Below are positions 1-12,800 of a stretch of DNA of 64,000 nucleotides, in pieces (position 1 is the first letter of the stretch; each line of letters opens with the position of its first letter). Source of the stretch: Arachnopeziza araneosa (taxonomy: Eukaryota; Ascomycota; Leotiomycetes; Helotiales; Arachnopezizaceae); contig QYAI01000003.1 in NCBI GenBank assembly GCA_003988855.1, positions 1 through 64,000 of the forward strand, read 5' to 3'. The notes below the pieces were generated by a model. That model was given only the letters and a program-made list of their open reading frames with translations. It had not been told where the DNA came from and did no database searches. The position numbers were made by a program, and so were the translations under genes.

Positions 1-289
1 AACGTACGCGCGTGAAGAACCCAAAAACCAGCGTAAACAACAAATAAGAAACAAGTAGATGAATCAATGTATCGGTACGAAGAGAATATCAATGAAATCG
101 GTATGATCAATGCCCTATCTGTATCCAATCTGAATCTATTCGTGAAATCAATCGTATGAAAAAACCTAACTATCCATTGTCTTCTCCGCGTCGTGTCCTC
201 GTGTCCCTTCCATCCTGTAGGTGCTCTGTAGGACCTCCTTTATAGAGAGTCCTACGCACGTGCTCTCGCTAGTGAAATGACGGAAAAAT

Positions 290-1129
290 GTCATGCACCC
301 TGAAACCCCACTACAGTAGTCGTATATCTGAAGAGTCATTTAGTGCTGTTTGAGAGATAAACACTTTTTGTAGCTATTCTAGAGCTGTATCGTCTGTAGT
401 CTAGCTATTTTCAGTCGCTGTAAACTGCCAGCCTTTGAAGTCTTTTAAGGAAGTTTCAAACTATTGCTGTTGTACTGATTTTCCCTTGAAAATAACCAAG
501 GGATAAAGGCCTCGGCTAGAAGCATTGATACACTCAATAAATGAAGTCTATGCCTTTAAGCCTGGCTGTTTCTTTTGAATAAAACGCTTATTAGCACTTC
601 CTACTATCAGGCTATTATCTCTCATGCTCTCTATAATCCCGGCTTCGTCTATATTCTAGCGATTTTCAGGTTTGATGGCCTTGATCCTTGGAATAGCTAG
701 TTTAGGAAACTACTTCCTAATAACTTTAGTAGTAGCACTATTAACACGTGCAGAATCAATATAAAACTGCTTCTTAGTCTTAAGAATAGAGTTCCGTCGT
801 ATAAAGCTATCTATCTATCGTTTTCCAAGAGGTTTGGCGTCTTCCCTAGCCTCTATAACTCGCCTAGCAAAAGCTCTGATCTGAGAATAAGTTAGTCCAT
901 GACCTAAGCTCTCTTGAGCTAATATCCAGTCGGTAAAACATTGTTCTTGAACTACTGAAAGCCTTTGCTGAGGCTCATGAGCTTCTTGCCTTGATATACC
1001 TCCACTTATCCGGAGTTGAAGAGTGCCCCGTGGTACGCCATATTCTCGCCCTGCATTTGACTGAGACATGCCATTTGCGATCGCAGTTAGTGCTCTTTGG
1101 ACATCTTCTTCGGTATATGCAGGCTTCAT
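290..1129 (-). mobile_element. Fot1/pogo-type DNA transposon relic (truncated, RIP-like stops)
   Basis: Reading from 1129 downward, the first 104 codons form a psq-type helix-turn-helix followed by the start of a CENP-B/Tc5-type DNA-binding domain, as in Fot1/Pot2 transposases. The same frame continues past stops into the start of the DDE catalytic domain, with a recognisable NIDEAGI motif near 655-640 (first catalytic Asp region) and WQFTATEN near 435-405. Homology fades below about 310, so the second half of the DDE domain is missing. Seven in-frame TAG stops (815-817, 710-712, 656-658, 548-550, 461-463, 401-403, 374-376) sit where the family usually has tryptophan. I saw no convincing terminal inverted repeats. 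It cannot encode a working transposase. Confidence 0.85.
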
Positions 1130-1343
1130 AATAGGTCTAAGGCGTGTGTCAAGTTTGAGATGATTTAATTAAAAGGTAGTTGATATATTTAATATCTAAG
1201 TGCAGCTTCAGGGGGGTGCCAGCTACTAGGGGGTCCGACTTATGGCTAAAACCAATGATGAATGGACTCTCAAGGCATTCTGGAACGAAGGATTTCGAAT
1301 CACCTGGATAGAAGAATATGACTGAAAATGAACTCAAAAATTT

Positions 1344-2056
1344 ATGAAGCTCCAAAATATTCGAGGAAAAATTCAGAAAGCAGCATTAATTCTCAACTCG
1401 TGTACTGAGGTTGTAAAAGGTTGCCGTGCCGCGGGTCGGCTACTTAATGACGTTAATGAGGAAGAAAGCGGGCGAATTGTGCTTCAAGACATAGACAGGT
1501 ATTCTATTCGCATTGAGAACTTTCAAAAGAAGGCAGCATTTCTTCTAGACCGTTGCGTTAGTACTACAGATCTAGTAAGTGCGCCTCCAAGTGTTACAGC
1601 TCGAACTTGCTAACTCTTGTGCTTCTGCGGTAGACCTCTAAAATACTCGCTTTTCGTGACGAGGAGCTTGCTCAAAGGGACTACCGAGCCATGAGAGCCT
1701 TGAGGTCCTGAAACATATAACTCTCCAGGGGAGAGAGGAAAATGCGAAATTGACAAAGATTGCGACACAATCTTACAAAGATTCCAGGATGCTAAAAGCC
1801 TTGACTGCTGTTGCCACGACCTACCTACCAGGTACCTTTCTTGCGGTAATTAAAATTGCTTGTTGATCGATTGGCGTCGTAAACTGATGACATGTAGACT
1901 GTCTTCAACTCAAATCTAGTTCAAACCGAGTCCGAGCAAAACGGGAAAACACACATGGTTATTGCGAGTCAGTTTTAGGTATTTGTGGCAGTTGCCGTGC
2001 CCTTGATGGTAGTAACTCTAGGATTCACATTATGGCTTGAAAGAAAATGGCTATGA
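1344..2056 (+). pseudogene. Broken fungal CorA-like helical/membrane protein
   Basis: A fungal family in which a helical region ends in a CorA-like pair of membrane segments can be followed across two good introns: 1575-1633 (gtaagt...TGCTAAC...tag) and 1846-1897 (gtaatt...ctgatgac...tag). Joined, the product shows FRDEELAQ, LTAVATTYLPGTFLATVF and a final hydrophobic segment VFVAVAVPLMVVTLGF. The frame is broken by a one-base shift near 1706-1711 (TGA at 1709-1711) and by a TAG just before the last membrane segment where the family has Trp (SQFW). The upstream start is uncertain: 1344 may be an internal Met, because no earlier exon is clear. The ends of both introns are intact, so decay looks recent. 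No function can be assigned beyond the family. Confidence 0.7.
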
Positions 2057-2953
2057 CATAACGATCAAGACTGACGGTAGAAAATCTGTGAAGGTTACGG
2101 AACTGAAATTTTCCCGTCATATAGAACTAGCAAGTTACATCAATTTTACAGTAGAATAAGGCCAACCTAACCAGTTTTCAATATTTAGCCGAACTGCATT
2201 ATATGATGTAAAGAAAAGCGACGGTTTGTACCGTACTGCTTTATTTACTTATGACCATCTCTTCTCCACTCGAAAGCACCTCTTTCCCGTCCTATCAATG
2301 CAACCCTCATTCTCATTCCTCTTTGGCTTTAGCATTAAAAAGTGTGTACACAATTCATCGCCACAAATCTCACCCAACTTCGAAGCTATCCCACCAACTA
2401 CCTCGCAGCGGACTTTCCTATAGCAATACGCTGACAATTGAGATGCTTCAATCAGTACTTCAATACATGTCAGTCAGCGAACCCAAAAAAATCAAATATA
2501 ATGTTCTTCAGAAATAATTCGGTCCGGTAGTATCTGAAATGATACTGAAAGTGCAGTGCTGATAAAAGGCTTTCTAAAGATGAAAAGGTGGTTAATCTCT
2601 GTTTGATGATGCACAGGCACATAATCTAGCTATTCGAAAGGCTGAGAAGTTTTGGGGGGCTCTGAGATTTTGAGAGACATGGAGTTGAGTAGGTAGTGAA
2701 GAGAATTTCACGAGGTCTGGTGAGTGGTTAGGGAATCGATGTTAATAGACAAAGAACATGAAGAAATATCTAACATTTGGGGATCATTCGACGTTCACAT
2801 TCTGTCAATACCCGTATCCCGAATGAGGGTCCGAGTACACCAATTCTATGCCCTGAGCGCATTTGCAGTTTTCACATCTTCAAAGTACAACTTGTTCAAC
2901 CAGAAGTGTCAAGCAGCCATCCAATAATATTTACAATACTGGCGGCTGAACAT
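2057..2953. other. No supported gene, 0.9 kb
   Basis: AT-rich sequence with short overlapping open frames on both strands that resemble nothing I know. It contains the 3' flank of the gene that ends at 2954. Confidence 0.6.
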
Positions 2954-5462
2954 TCATCCATCTCTCCGCATTTTGGATTCGCTTGACCGGTGCCTTCGAT
3001 TTCGACTACGACGAGGCGTAGGTTTGTGGGACTTGCGTGATGGTTGCGTACCTGGCGGTCGGGATAGCTTAGTTCTCTTCATTGGACGGTCTTGAGATTC
3101 TATGATTTTGTCCTCCGTTGATTCTTCTACCCCAGATCTTTGCTTGGTAGACAGGGGTCCACTGTTTGGTACTACCGTTGCATCTGAGTCGTCGTCTGAG
3201 TAGTCCTCGTACCAGTCATGGAGAGAATCTTTGTGAATAGTGAACTTGAATTGACGACATGCTATATCAGCAGTGTGAATTTCGTTCCAGTCGGCCGACA
3301 TATTGTAAGAACTCAGGTCCTCAGCTTCAAGCAGCAATTCTAGGTATGAAATTACTCTGTCAGCAAGGTGTACCAAAACTTCTTCATAGATAGGTTCCAA
3401 AGTCATCCCCGGCCAGTTATAGTAGATATTCTCCATGATGTTATATCTTGCCACAAGCGTAGTTATGCTGGCGAGTTGGTCAAGAACAACTGTATATTCT
3501 CCAATATCTTCCATGGGCTCGATCTCTGCTTCATTGATTATATGCTATTGAGATTTAGTACTGAAAGCCTTTAGATATTCAGGTTTCGATACTTACAACG
3601 ACAAGTCGGGATACTGCGCTCCAGATGAAAGAACCGTATTTAAAGCCAACAGAGGTTTGCATGACCTCTAGCACATCACAGATCGTGCTTATAGAGTGCC
3701 AAACCGAACTTGATTCATCTGTTGGACCATCGAACAGATTCTTGAACATATATATGGCTTCGTGGAGAACTATGACAGCAGCAAAAGCCACGTCCTCGTC
3801 CGTACTTATTTGGGGATCTTGTCTCAGGTATTTAAATTGGTCCAGCTTCCATGTTTTGACAATTAACGGGAACTCGTGGTTCAAGATCTGAGGTGGAGCT
3901 TTCTCCAGAGCTCGCCACCATATTTGGGCTGGCTGGGTCGTATGAAGGTGTGTATATGATGACATTGTGATTTGATCATTCTTGTTTTGGAAATATCTTT
4001 GCTCTGTCTCTTTCAATGTATACATTGGCTGAAAGCTTTCATTCGCGTTTTTATCAGCAAGATCAGAATCTTCCACCCATGAAAGCGACGAAAGGCTACC
4101 CATTAAAGGAGGTTCGAATTCTGTAATTTTCTGAGCATTGTATGGATTCTGGCTAGCAGGCGGATCGAAATTGACCAGAAACTCGGGATATATTGATTGT
4201 GAAAGTGTAGAAGACATATCTGGCATGGATTTTGATGCTGATTCTGAGCCATATTCTGGAGATAACTTACTTAACATAAAATTGGTTGCTCGTATTGCCG
4301 GTTGGCGAAATGATTCGTTCATATCAATCATCGAATCCATTTCTGGTCTTGGTTGAGAATCTGCTATTGCAGAAGTCGTTTGAAAACCCATGGATTGGGG
4401 AGACGGAGCCGGATGTCGGAGTTCTTCCTGTACTCCTTCGGATCGACTGGGAAGACACCCCCGCCTGCCCTTTGGACTTGGTCTAGGGAGGGTCTTCATC
4501 TCATCAAAGGACCAAGGAGTAGAAATCGCTGGCCGGAAAGCGTCGGGATCAGAAGCAGCGCAATGGCCAGGTAGAATAAATGACGGGCTGGGAAGAGTTG
4601 GGGCAGCGCGAGCTGGTTGGGAAATGTGCAAATATTGTCCAGCATTGAACTCCGCTCTAGGGAATTCAGGTTCAATACGGGAGACGGCACTGTGAAATGA
4701 TTCCACGGACACCCGCCCAAAAGGACTGTTTACCATTTGCGGAGAGGAGCCCTGTTTGGCTGACAGCGCGACATGACCCGCCCTTGAGAAGGAGATAGGT
4801 GGTGAAGAGGTGTTTAACTGTGCTGCAACTTCTGATAGGTTGGCGAATGTTGACGCGCAGCTGACCATACTATCAGCTCTATGGTGGTTTATAGTTGACT
4901 TATCTATTATCGGGATCGTAGTGTGAGTCGTTCGTGTAATTTCTAGTTCTGTGCTGTTCATCTCAGCTTCAATGAAGGGCTTGGGAATCTTCAATAAGCT
5001 AGAACCTCTCTCATCTAGGGCATCGAGCCGTTGATCGGCTTTGAGGGGTCTCAGTAGACTCAATGCCAAGAGCAGATCCAGCTTCAGGTCTCTGAGCCGC
5101 GCCAAAAGTTTCTTGATTTCCTTCTCCTTGTAAAACCATTTTACCCTCGACCAGACATTCTTGTCCTGGAGCTTGAAGAGAATCCTGTCGATTTTATTGC
5201 ACACGCTCTGGCATCTCCCAATAATGCTAATCGTGAGGCTCTCGATCTGCTCACAGAACCGACCGCTATTGTCATTGAGATAATAGGACAATTGTCGAAG
5301 CTGCTCTGCAAACGTCTCTAGATCATGTGCTAGATCCACGATCTCTGATGGCGCGTTAGATAGCGCACTGCCAATCTCATAGAGAGCCTTGGAGATTGAT
5401 AAGACCGTTCCGGCAAGTTGAGCAGCGCTAGCCACGGCCCCGATGACCTCGAGTCCAGACAT
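2954..5462 (-). CDS. Fungal STAND N-terminal-domain protein (HeLo-like)
   Basis: Two exons (5462-3597 and 3544-2954) with a 52-nt intron give about 818 residues. The first roughly 150 residues match the fungal N-terminal domain found at the front of many STAND/NLR-like proteins: start MSGLEVIGAVASAAQLAG, then the helical pattern around DLAHDLETFAEQL and a long amphipathic helix region. I chose the ATG at 5462 because family members start with MSGLE; an in-frame ATG 16 codons upstream exists. The middle (about 170-480) is Ser/Pro-rich and probably disordered. Residues about 500-740 are helical with no NTPase motif. The last 45 residues are strongly basic (KRTKLSR, RRSRNRRHR) and could be a nuclear signal. 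No P-loop or repeat domain is present, so it resembles a stand-alone signalling or adaptor form. The biological role is unknown. Confidence 0.8.
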
Positions 5463-6107
5463 TTTGGCATTTTCCAGACGGCGCGACGTAGGAAATAATC
5501 GTGAGTACACTCAACGTAGATTCTTTTCGAAGTTTTAGGAAAGGGGTGCTGAGATGCGGATGAAATGAATCAGGTGTGCAGAAAGGAAATGAGGCTGGCT
5601 GAGCCAGTCCTGTCAGCGAATGCGTATGCACATCCTCGGACCAACCAGCAGCCTTCAGCTGCTGCGAGAATATGTGTACTAGGCATTCTCATTGGCAATC
5701 CCTGACTTCTTGCACCTTATTCGTTGAAAACGAATCTACTGTTCACTAAGGCTGAACTTTCAAACCCTCAATCTGTTCACTCACAAGAAAACCACGTTGC
5801 TAGAATAATAGTACTGGTCTCAAGATAGATCTTTAGTAGTAATTAGGACCATTAAACGCGGCAGGCATGATACCAGAATCTTGATATCCGATGCATTATA
5901 ATAAAATGGACATTGAAAAGGAGCTTGGCGGATATTAACCGAAGGACTGCAGCGAAACCCAGACTCACACCACGTACCTTTAGGCTATATCAAAAGACTT
6001 GAGGTTTGGATAAGAGATATTCGTGTATTCAATCGCATCATGAATCATGTACTAGCCAACGTCAAACTATTATGTATAAACCCCGGAAATTAAGCTTTCC
6101 AACATAT
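5463..6107. other. Upstream region of 2954-5462 gene and 3' flank of ISC1
   Basis: No coding region recognised. It should hold the promoter of the minus-strand gene starting at 5462 and the terminator of the gene ending at 6108. Confidence 0.5.
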
Positions 6108-7637
6108 TCACCAATCTTCCACACCCTCGAGAGACATAATATGCGGTTCTCCAGTCGCTGCCGCTTTTGCATTACTAATTTCCCATTCGAACTCCTTCAG
6201 AGCTCGAATCTCACTCCCAACAAACAAGCCCCCAATTAATCCATCGATTACACCAGCACTCAAACCCAGAGTACTCATTAACATTAAGATAAACGAAACG
6301 AAATTTCGAGGGCTCCACCACACAGCAATGAAGCAAGCAATGCTTACAGCCACCGAGCCTACGAAGTGGCTGAGACGTAGACGACGCTGGCGTCTTTCTC
6401 GATGTCGGTATTTATGTATCATTGCTAAAATCTCGTCGTACGTATTGATAGGCAGAAGGGAAGCCGTAGATGAATTAGAAAATTGAGTGTGGTAACCTCG
6501 AAACTCGCTAGCAGTTGGCGATTGGAGAAATGCACCATTACTGATGGAGGAGTCCTCGTCGTTTCGTCCCTTATCATCTGCGAAGACTTTCGAATGGACC
6601 AAGGTTGCTTCTACAGAGAAGTGGTCGCTAAGAGAACATTGGAGCTCCGGGTGCCGTGACAACATACCCACTTTAGCTGATGTCACAATCCAGCCTCCTT
6701 CCTCTGGGGCTGCCGGATCAAATGCTGAGCTAGCAAAGATATAATCGAGACGCTTTGCTTTAGGATCTATCCGGTCGCCCGGAATTTCGATAGATGGTCG
6801 ATTGGGGCCAAGGAGCTTCTGCTGGCCCTTCTCCCATCGCCACGTATTGAGAACACTATCACAAGTTGCACCATTTTCCTCAATGTTGATATCCGCTGTC
6901 GGTATAGGGCGCCGCCGAGCTTTTTCAACAGGATCTTCTGCCGCTCCTATTGAAGAGTCTGGATGTAATAGGAGCCAAACGTCACGAACAGGTGAGTGTC
7001 TGCTAATAAGTTGATGCGCTAACGATTTTGGTATCATATTAAAGTCTCCAAGGCCCAGAACGAGATGACCTCTTTCAGCAGCGCCACGCATTAACTTTGT
7101 AATTTCCCATGCCTGTGCGGTTCGATGGCAAATGTATGAATCGTGTGGTTCTCTCTCATAAGGGGCGTGAAGCTTCTCTGATTAGCAGGGGAGTATAATT
7201 CGGAAAAGACATACATGTGTTGTGAAAACTTCTAAAATATCCTTTCTCCCTGAGCCAAATCGTATTCTTGCACAAGCAACTCCTTTCCCTACAAACCAAT
7301 CACCCCGGAAAAATGCTGTTGGTCTCCCATTTAGTGGATATCGAGTCATAGAACTTTCCTCAATCGGCCATTTTGAGAGTATCGCCAATCCACCCCCAAA
7401 AATTCCACTGTGGTAAAATTTTCCATGCGGTAAGATATGTTTTGTTTCCTTGCGGATGCTCTGATAATCCTCCTGCGTCCAACATTCTTGTAATCCGACG
7501 ATTTGTGGGGTGGGATCTGCAGATGCAATGCTTCGTCCGATCTCTTCCAAACGTTCTCGGCGGAATTTGGCGAGATATTTCAAGCCCCAGCAGTTGAGAG
7601 TGATCACATTGATTTCCGTGGCTATCGGGAACTCCAT
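6108..7637 (-). CDS. ISC1: Inositol phosphosphingolipid phospholipase C (neutral sphingomyelinase family)
   Basis: Cleaves the phospho-inositol headgroup from complex sphingolipids to release ceramide; it acts at ER, mitochondrial and plasma membranes in yeast. Two exons (7637-7215, 7172-6108) give 495 codons (494 aa). The endonuclease/exonuclease/phosphatase fold is clear: NVITLNCWGLKYLAKFRRERL at the start, VGLQECW (metal-binding Glu), TTHLHAPY across the splice, LGDFNM, LDYIFAS and LSDHFSV (catalytic His). Two membrane helices near the C-terminus (residues about 400-460) match yeast Isc1. The start at 7637 places the first conserved strand 10 residues in; an upstream in-frame ATG at 7772 would add a poorly conserved leader. 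The intron is only 42 nt (7173-7214), but the joined LHAPY motif requires this acceptor. Transcribed divergently from the Swd3 gene. Confidence 0.93.
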
Positions 7638-8035
7638 GATGGTAATCAATATGAGGATAGAGATGTTTCTAGAAGAATGCGCGGCGGAAAGGGGAAGCGT
7701 TCTAGACAAAAGGGAGGGCCGGGTTCGATAAATGGAATGTATAGACGGGCATCCTGTTACAAGGAGCCGCAATTGGTATGAGTAAGGATCAATGAAGACG
7801 AGTCCTTGGTGTCAGATATGGGATGGAAGGTTTGAGATGCTTCGGTCCTGTCTCGCCTGTCTCAACCCCTCGAATGACGTTCTTTTGCAGTTTGCTTTGA
7901 GACGAGGACAGGGGTCTGCGGCCGCAATTCTTTGTACAGGAGCGGCAACCTTATTTTACGCGCGTCTAATTCGCGTTTCTCCCCGCGCATATTTCGTGCT
8001 GCGTCGCGCAACTGGCAAAGGAGATCTTCAGCACA
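7638..8035. promoter_or_regulatory. Bidirectional promoter region between ISC1 and the WDR5/Swd3 gene
   Basis: About 400 nt separate the two divergent ATGs. I saw no clear TATA box or named operator. Nothing in it codes in a recognisable frame. Confidence 0.55.
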
Positions 8036-9553
8036 ATGTCTGGCTTCGATTCTGGCGCAAGCACGCCGGCACTCAGAGGCTCCCGCGCAATCAAGAGGCG
8101 GCGAGTCTACGATGACAGCGAGACCTCCACACCACGAGATAGCTCACCCGACGAGCTCGCTGACCATAAGCCCCATCGTTCGTCGCGTCTGAGTATGCGC
8201 CAGGACTCAGGTCTCCGCAGGAGAGCACATTCATCAGACGGAAGTGTCGATGAACTTGATCATACATACCATGGCAGAAGCAGGAGTCAAAGTCGAAGCC
8301 GATCAAGCAGTCGTGGAACTCCACGCTCATCGCATTCTTCACCCGGTCCTCCCTCTCCCCCGGAATTCAAGCCTCTCAAACTCAACTACAAGCTGAAATT
8401 CATTCTCAAAGGACATACGAAGGGTGTATCTCAAGTACGCTTCTCACCAGATGGCCGATGGATTGCAAGTTGTTCAGCAGATGGCACGATTAAAATATGG
8501 GATGCGGCGACAGGAAGACATATGCGCACACTCGAAGGACACTTGGCTGGTATTTCTACAATCGCCTGGAGTCCAGATTCGAACACAATTGCTTCTGGAT
8601 CCGACGATAAGACCATACGTTTATGGCATAGAGCGACTGGCAAACCATACTCGGCACCTATATCAGGGCATCACAACTATGTCTACTCGCTCGCTTTCTC
8701 GCCCAAAGGAAATATCTTGGTGAGTGGTAGCTATGATGAAGCGGTTGTTCTATGGGATCTGCGAGCTAGGAAGCAGATGAGAAGTTTGCCAGCGCATTCG
8801 GATCCGGTCGGTGGTGTAGATTTTATCAGGGATGGAACTCTGGTCTGCAGCTGCTCCACCGATGGTTTGATGTATGTTTTCCTTCCTCACTGTGCCGCCT
8901 CCTGTTGATTAAATTTTAGCCGAGTATGGGATACGGCGACAGGCCAATGTCTAAGGACCATTGTCCACGAAGATAATGCGCCGGTGACAACCGTCCGCTT
9001 CTCTCCCAATGGCCGTTATATTCTTGCATCCACACTCGACTCTTGCATAAGACTTTGGGATTATGTTTCAGGAACATGTAAAAAGACTTATCAAGGCCAT
9101 GTCAATGAGGAGTATTCCTTAGGAGCCGCATTTGGAGTTTCGGGATCGGAGAGCTTCATCGTTTCCGGTAGTGAAAACGGAGACATTATTTTCTGGGATG
9201 TGAGGAATAAGGAAGAAGTCCAAAGAGTGTCTGGACATGAAGGAGTCGTCTACTGGGTTGATACAAGTCCTATCTCTGGAGGATCGATAGCTAGTGGGGG
9301 TTTAGATGGAACAGTTAGAATATGGCTTGACGTTGATGAGGACGAGGATGAGGATGAAGATCCTATGGGTGGAATGAATGGACTCAGGCTTGAACAGGAT
9401 GACGATGATATGAGGGATGTGAAGATAGAAGAGGGGAACGGATATGATACTCAGAGGGATGAAGATGGTATGAGCGGGAGGCGGTATCGTAGTCGGAGCC
9501 GTAGTCGTACACGCAGCCGTAGTCAAAGCCTCGATAGGATGGACGAGGACTGA
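8036..9553 (+). CDS. SWD3: WD40 protein, WDR5/Swd3 (COMPASS subunit) type
   Basis: Two exons (8036-8871, 8920-9553; 48-nt intron) encode 489 residues. Seven WD repeats start near residue 115 (LKFILKGHTKGVSQVRFSPDG) and follow human WDR5 closely repeat by repeat (LPAHSDPVGGVDF, TTVRFSPNGRYILAST, VSGSENGDIIFWD). WDR5/Swd3 is the propeller that holds together the Set1/COMPASS histone H3K4 methyltransferase in the nucleus. Unlike animal WDR5 it carries a long N-terminal Ser/Arg-rich tail (about 100 residues with SRSQSRSRSSSR) and an acidic then RS-rich C-terminal tail (SRSRSRTRSRSQS, ending DRMDED). The family call is strong; the exact orthology to Swd3 rests on the WDR5-like repeat order. Confidence 0.88.
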
Positions 9554-9883
9554 TGTTTGCAAAATCATTACTAGAATTCGCTTCGTCGAGTTACTCCTGA
9601 AGCAAGAATGTGGTCGCTGGTGTCTTTCTTTGGTTCCTTATATGGTAATTCCAAAACAATGGAACTCTGCTGTTGCTTTTCTAGCCGTTTACAAAAGTGG
9701 GTTGACCTGTGACCAAGCGAACCAACAGGTTTCAGCCTTACCATATTGATGTATGTAGGCTAGCCTCGTGGCTTGCCAACCTCATCGCAAATCACCTCCA
9801 AATCATCCTGTGCTTCTCCCCACAGGACACCGGATTGATGGATAATTTGTGTTACTTTGCCAACTCATGATGTTCATTTCACC
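9554..9883. other. Intergenic, no gene seen
   Basis: 3' flank of the WD40 gene and promoter of the HSP70-like fusion gene starting at 9884; no recognisable element. Confidence 0.5.
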
Positions 9884-12800
9884 ATGGACCCCATCACTAT
9901 CGCCACTACGGCGGCTGGAATTGTCAAATCATGCTACACAGTACCCCACCACGAGGCTAGAAAGGCCAGCAATTTGCGAAACGATACTGATTTGAGCCCA
10001 TAGGTAACAGCAACTATATATACCTTTGTCGATGACTCGCGGAATATTGATACGCACGTTGACGATCTGTTACGAGAGATACACGGCCTGTGCAGAGCCG
10101 CAGAAGCGATTGGCTCATCATGGAACCAAAACCCGATGATAGTTACAGCACAAACTGGGGTTAATGGAAATCTTTGGGGCAGTGTTGGAACATCACTTGA
10201 AGATTGCCAAATAGCTCTGGCGAGATTGAACAGTAAATTGGATGAGCTGAAGAAAGGCAGTTCCTTTGGTCGTGGCTTTCTACGAAGGCCCACCAAGGTC
10301 GTGATGCTGAATATGAGATTGAAAGATATTGTCGCTTTCAAGCAGCAGATCCAGTCTTACAATAGCGCAATGCAAAGTTCGCTTCTCATGATCAATGTGT
10401 AGGTACATGGCCGTCTCACAAAGGCTTGGTTGATAGCTCATACGATGGCAGATGTTTATCTTTGAACAGTAACTCATCACAAGAGTCAGTCATTCAGATT
10501 CTGAATGGCCTCAAAACTCAAATTGGCCACCTCAGAACGGAAACCTCGCGACAAGGAGCGCTCGTTACTGTGTTTACCTCCCCTGAAATGGCCCAAGACA
10601 ACAATCGGATGACACAAAATTTGCAATCCCTGATCCAGCAAGCTGAAGCACTTCATAGTAGCGCCAGTACTGTTGTTGGCGATGACAGGTCTACTGTATG
10701 GGGCGGAAGCATTCTTGGTGATCCTTTGAATGATGAGCAGTACAGCTCCATCAAGAATTGGATCCCTCCACCAGCCATTTCCGAAGAAGAAGAACCTAAA
10801 GGACCAGCTGAGTCAAGTTCTTTTCTGGATTCTGCAATTGGAGATGATCAAACAGAGGATCAAAACTCTGATGCTGATTCTGACATTGAAAGACATCTTT
10901 GGAAAAGATATGGTGAAGTTGCCATGACAAGTTTCAAAGAGAAGAATTATGCCAAAGCAGAGTCATTTTTCCGCAAGGTCGCCGAAATGAACGCTGATAA
11001 TGATGCATCAAAAGACGAAATAAGAGAGACTAGCGTCATGCTTGCCTACTCGTGCGCGCTGCAGGCAAAGTGGGAGGATGCGGAAAAAATCCTACTTCCA
11101 ATCGCGATGGAGAAGGGTTTATCAGACATAATCCCGTTATATGGTTTGTATGCATTTTCGCTGGTGTATCTTGCAAAGCCTGATTACGAAACTGCAATTA
11201 AATACAGCAAGCGAGCCAGTGGTGGTTTCAGGAAAACCCTCGGAAAGTTCAGCAGCGGTTACTTTGACTCGATGGCTCTCCTTGCACATATATATGATTG
11301 TGCGGGGGACTTCGTATCAGCTGAAGGTTGCCGAACATTTCTCCCTGCTGATTACAATACCACCCTAGAAATGAATCCTTCGTTGTATCTGGAAAAAGCT
11401 TTTTTTGAGAATACGGAGGATCTTTCCCACCAGATGGGAGCATCTTCACCATCTATCACCATTCCAGAAACCCAACCATCAATAACGTCTCGTTCTATTT
11501 CAGCAGATCAATCCAAGTTGCCTTTCTTATCACCAGGGGTAGTGGATTCGATTCATTCACGTTCTCGCAGCGTTGAGTCTCTGACGAACACAGTCCAACG
11601 AATCGATCTAGAAACAAAACATCGCCGATCAAATTCAGCTACGCCCAGTCAGCCTCTTAGTAGTCACCAAACACAGAAAACTGGCCAAAATATGATCGAG
11701 ATCTCTTCTTCGTCCGTGAAAGACAACGTTTTGGATATGTCGAACGTATCAACGCCACCAACCCCATTCCCTGTTAATCTCGACTCAGAAATGGGAAGTA
11801 GCTCCAGTAAAACCCCTGCAGCTTTGCCAGCTCGGGACCCTCGAGCACCGACAAAGTTGATCGTTGCTGTAGACTTCGGACTTACTGAGACCGCGGTAGC
11901 ATGGAGTTTTACACCCAGTGGTAGCGCAGAAGTCTCCCTCGGCCATAAACATAAATCTGTGGATATTCTCACTGACTGGCCTAGTTCAGGCCCACGCCGA
12001 TGGCTAGGAAAGAGTATACCTCAAGAGGCATGTTTATTTTCTTCCATTAGTATATAATAAATACTGACATATGCAAGGTTCCGACTATTCTTTACTACAA
12101 TCAATCTTCACAGGTTGTGGGTTGGGGCTGTGATGTACTTGATGCAGTAGCCACTACTGGCTATGCTAAACCTGGTATAACGAAGCTCCAGTGGTTCAAA
12201 TCACACCTCATGATTGTTAAAAACAGTTACATGGATGGTGTGAGCCTTCCAGTCCTTCCTGCTGGGAAATCTGAAATGGATGTTGTCACGGATTTTCTCT
12301 CCAGAGTTCGCCAAACTATACAGTCAAATCTGACCAAAGTTCTCAAAGATTTTTACCTTCAAGAAGAACAGTATATACATTATTGCTTTACGCTACCATT
12401 TATCTGCGATGCAGCAGTAAAGGTCAGTCTACATAATGCCATGATTCAGGCCGGTTTTTTGAGAAATAGAAAAGACATACGCTTCACTTTAATACCAGAA
12501 GGCGAGGCCGCTGCAATTGCATCAATGAAATCTGGATTGTTACAGCTTGAACTTCGGGATGTTGTTCTTGTTGTTGGATGCGGAATAGGAATCGTTGAAC
12601 TTGCTGCGTATATACTTGATAAAGCCAACCCATATTCCTTTGCTGAATTTACTAAGGCAACTGGTGATTCCTGCGGGTAAGCTCTTCACCTAGTACTAAA
12701 AAAGTGATTGACAAGTGCGCTAGGGCGTCAGCTGTCAATCGCAATTTCTCAACCCTCCTTAGGAAGAAAATTCGAAGTATGAATTTGCCCGAGGGCTCAA

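Noticed and set aside
2226..2986. Several short frames on the plus strand (65-88 codons)
   Set aside because: They overlap one another in different frames, are AT-rich and resemble no protein family.
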